The position numbers were made by a program, and so were the translations under genes. DNA of 6,200 nucleotides from assembly GCA_023424095.1 (NCBI GenBank), contig JAFAEG010000119.1, positions 1 to 6,200 of the forward strand, written 5' to 3'. Positions 5,932-6,200 of this stretch are shown in pieces. Source of the DNA: Pseudomonadota bacterium. Lineage in GTDB: Bacteria; Pseudomonadota; Alphaproteobacteria; Sphingomonadales; Sphingomonadaceae. The notes under the pieces were generated by a model. That model was not told the DNA's origin. It worked only from the letters and a program-made list of their open reading frames with translations, and searched no databases. How positions within the stretch are numbered: the first letter of the stretch is position 1; each line of letters opens with the position of its first letter.

Positions 5932-6200
5932 TCACGGCCCGCGCCTGGTCCGGGAAGAAATATGCCGTCCTCGGCCTTGGCCGCAGCGGGCGGACGACAG
6001 TGGACGCGCTGCTGGCGAGCGGTGCCGAGGTGGTGGCGTGGGATGACAAGGACGAGGCGCGGGAGGCTCTCCGATCCTCCCTGTCGCGCAGCGATGGGGA
6101 GGGGGACCGTTCGCCGCAGGCGAATGGTGGAGGGGCAAGTGCACCTGGCCCCTCCACCCCCTTCGGGGGTCCCCCACCCCAAGAAGCGGCGCGTGCCCGG
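5928..6200 (+). CDS. murD: UDP-MurNAc-L-alanine:D-glutamate ligase MurD, N-terminal part (3' truncated)
   Basis: An open frame runs from GTG 5928 to the window end (91 codons, no stop). The GTG overlaps the mraY stop by four bases (GTGA 5928-5931), which favours it as a coupled start; no in-frame ATG lies nearby. The first 48 residues (ITARAWSGKKYAVLGLGRSG, then a helix, then VVAWDDKDEAREAL) form a Rossmann-like UDP-substrate domain with VLGLGRSG at 14-21, typical of MurD, and the position after mraY fits. MurD adds D-Glu to UDP-MurNAc-L-Ala in the cytoplasm. From about residue 50 to 84 the sequence becomes Ser/Gly/Pro-rich, unlike any MurD I know. This part is encoded by a dense block of inverted repeats. 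QEAARAR after it could be the native helix resuming. The ATPase and C-terminal domains lie beyond the window, so whether the gene is intact cannot be judged. Confidence 0.85.
   Translation, partial: MITARAWSGKKYAVLGLGRSGRTTVDALLASGAEVVAWDDKDEAREALRSSLSRSDGEGDRSPQANGGGASAPGPSTPFGGPPPQEAARAR
6076..6180. repeat. Nested palindromic repeat element inside murD
   Basis: A 105-bp block made almost entirely of inverted repeats. Arm 1: 6076-6087 pairs with 6091-6102 (12 pairs, two G·T, loop GCA). Arm 2: 6106-6115 with 6119-6128 (10 pairs, one G·T, loop GCA). Arm 3: GGTGGAGGGGC 6126-6136 with GCCCCTCCACC 6148-6158 (11 perfect pairs; the loop holds the palindrome GTGCAC). Arm 4: CCCC 6158-6161 with GGGG 6166-6169 around a TTCG tetraloop. 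An outer stem joins GGGGAGGGGGACC 6096-6108 to GGTCCCCCACCCC 6168-6180 (12 of 13 pairs) and competes with arm 1. The length is a multiple of three and the murD frame stays open through it. It resembles dispersed palindromic elements that I recall from sphingomonad genomes, where they are normally intergenic; copy number cannot be tested here. Confidence 0.75.

Noticed and set aside
6076..6180. Intrinsic terminator or CRISPR-like repeats in murD
   Set aside because: There is no T-run after any arm and no regularly spaced direct repeat with unique spacers; the block fits a palindromic element better.

Overview
The window is a co-directional (+ strand) segment of a division and cell-wall (dcw) cluster in the order [ftsL-like tail]–ftsI–murE–murF–mraY–murD(partial). 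This gene order, the high G+C content, the meso-DAP type of MurE, the protein wording (for example FtsI 'YELGSTFK') and the G/C-rich palindromic repeats point to an alphaproteobacterium, most likely a member of the Sphingomonadales. The taxonomic call is inference from memory of the families; no search was run.

Layout: 1-242 is the 3' end of an Ala/Arg/Pro-rich protein in the ftsL position. 242-1933 is ftsI (PBP3, septal transpeptidase). 1933-3348 is murE. 3349-3451 is the only real intergenic gap. 3452-4828 is murF. 4828-5931 is mraY. 5928 to the window end is the 5' part of murD. Apart from murE/murF, every junction overlaps by 1 or 4 bases (TGATG, TAATG, TGATG, GTGA), as expected for one translationally coupled transcript. 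No rRNA, tRNA, CRISPR array, transposase or convincing promoter was seen.

How the genes work together: MurD adds D-Glu, MurE adds meso-diaminopimelate and MurF adds D-Ala-D-Ala to the UDP-MurNAc peptide. MraY moves the finished phospho-MurNAc-pentapeptide onto undecaprenyl phosphate at the inner membrane. FtsI cross-links the resulting peptidoglycan at the septum, with the FtsL-like protein as a presumed divisome partner.

The coding genes are ordinary; two non-standard places deserve attention. (1) The murE–murF gap holds a helically phased array of TNCACA motifs (starts 3358, 3369, 3380, 3392), a local cluster of GANTC sites, a G/C-rich hairpin that seems to supply the murF ribosome binding site, and a 36-codon ORF that joins murE to murF by ATGA overlaps at both ends. 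(2) Within the N-terminal domain of murD lies a compact block of nested inverted repeats (6076-6180, 105 bp) that leaves the reading frame open. It looks like a palindromic repeat element inserted in frame into an essential gene.
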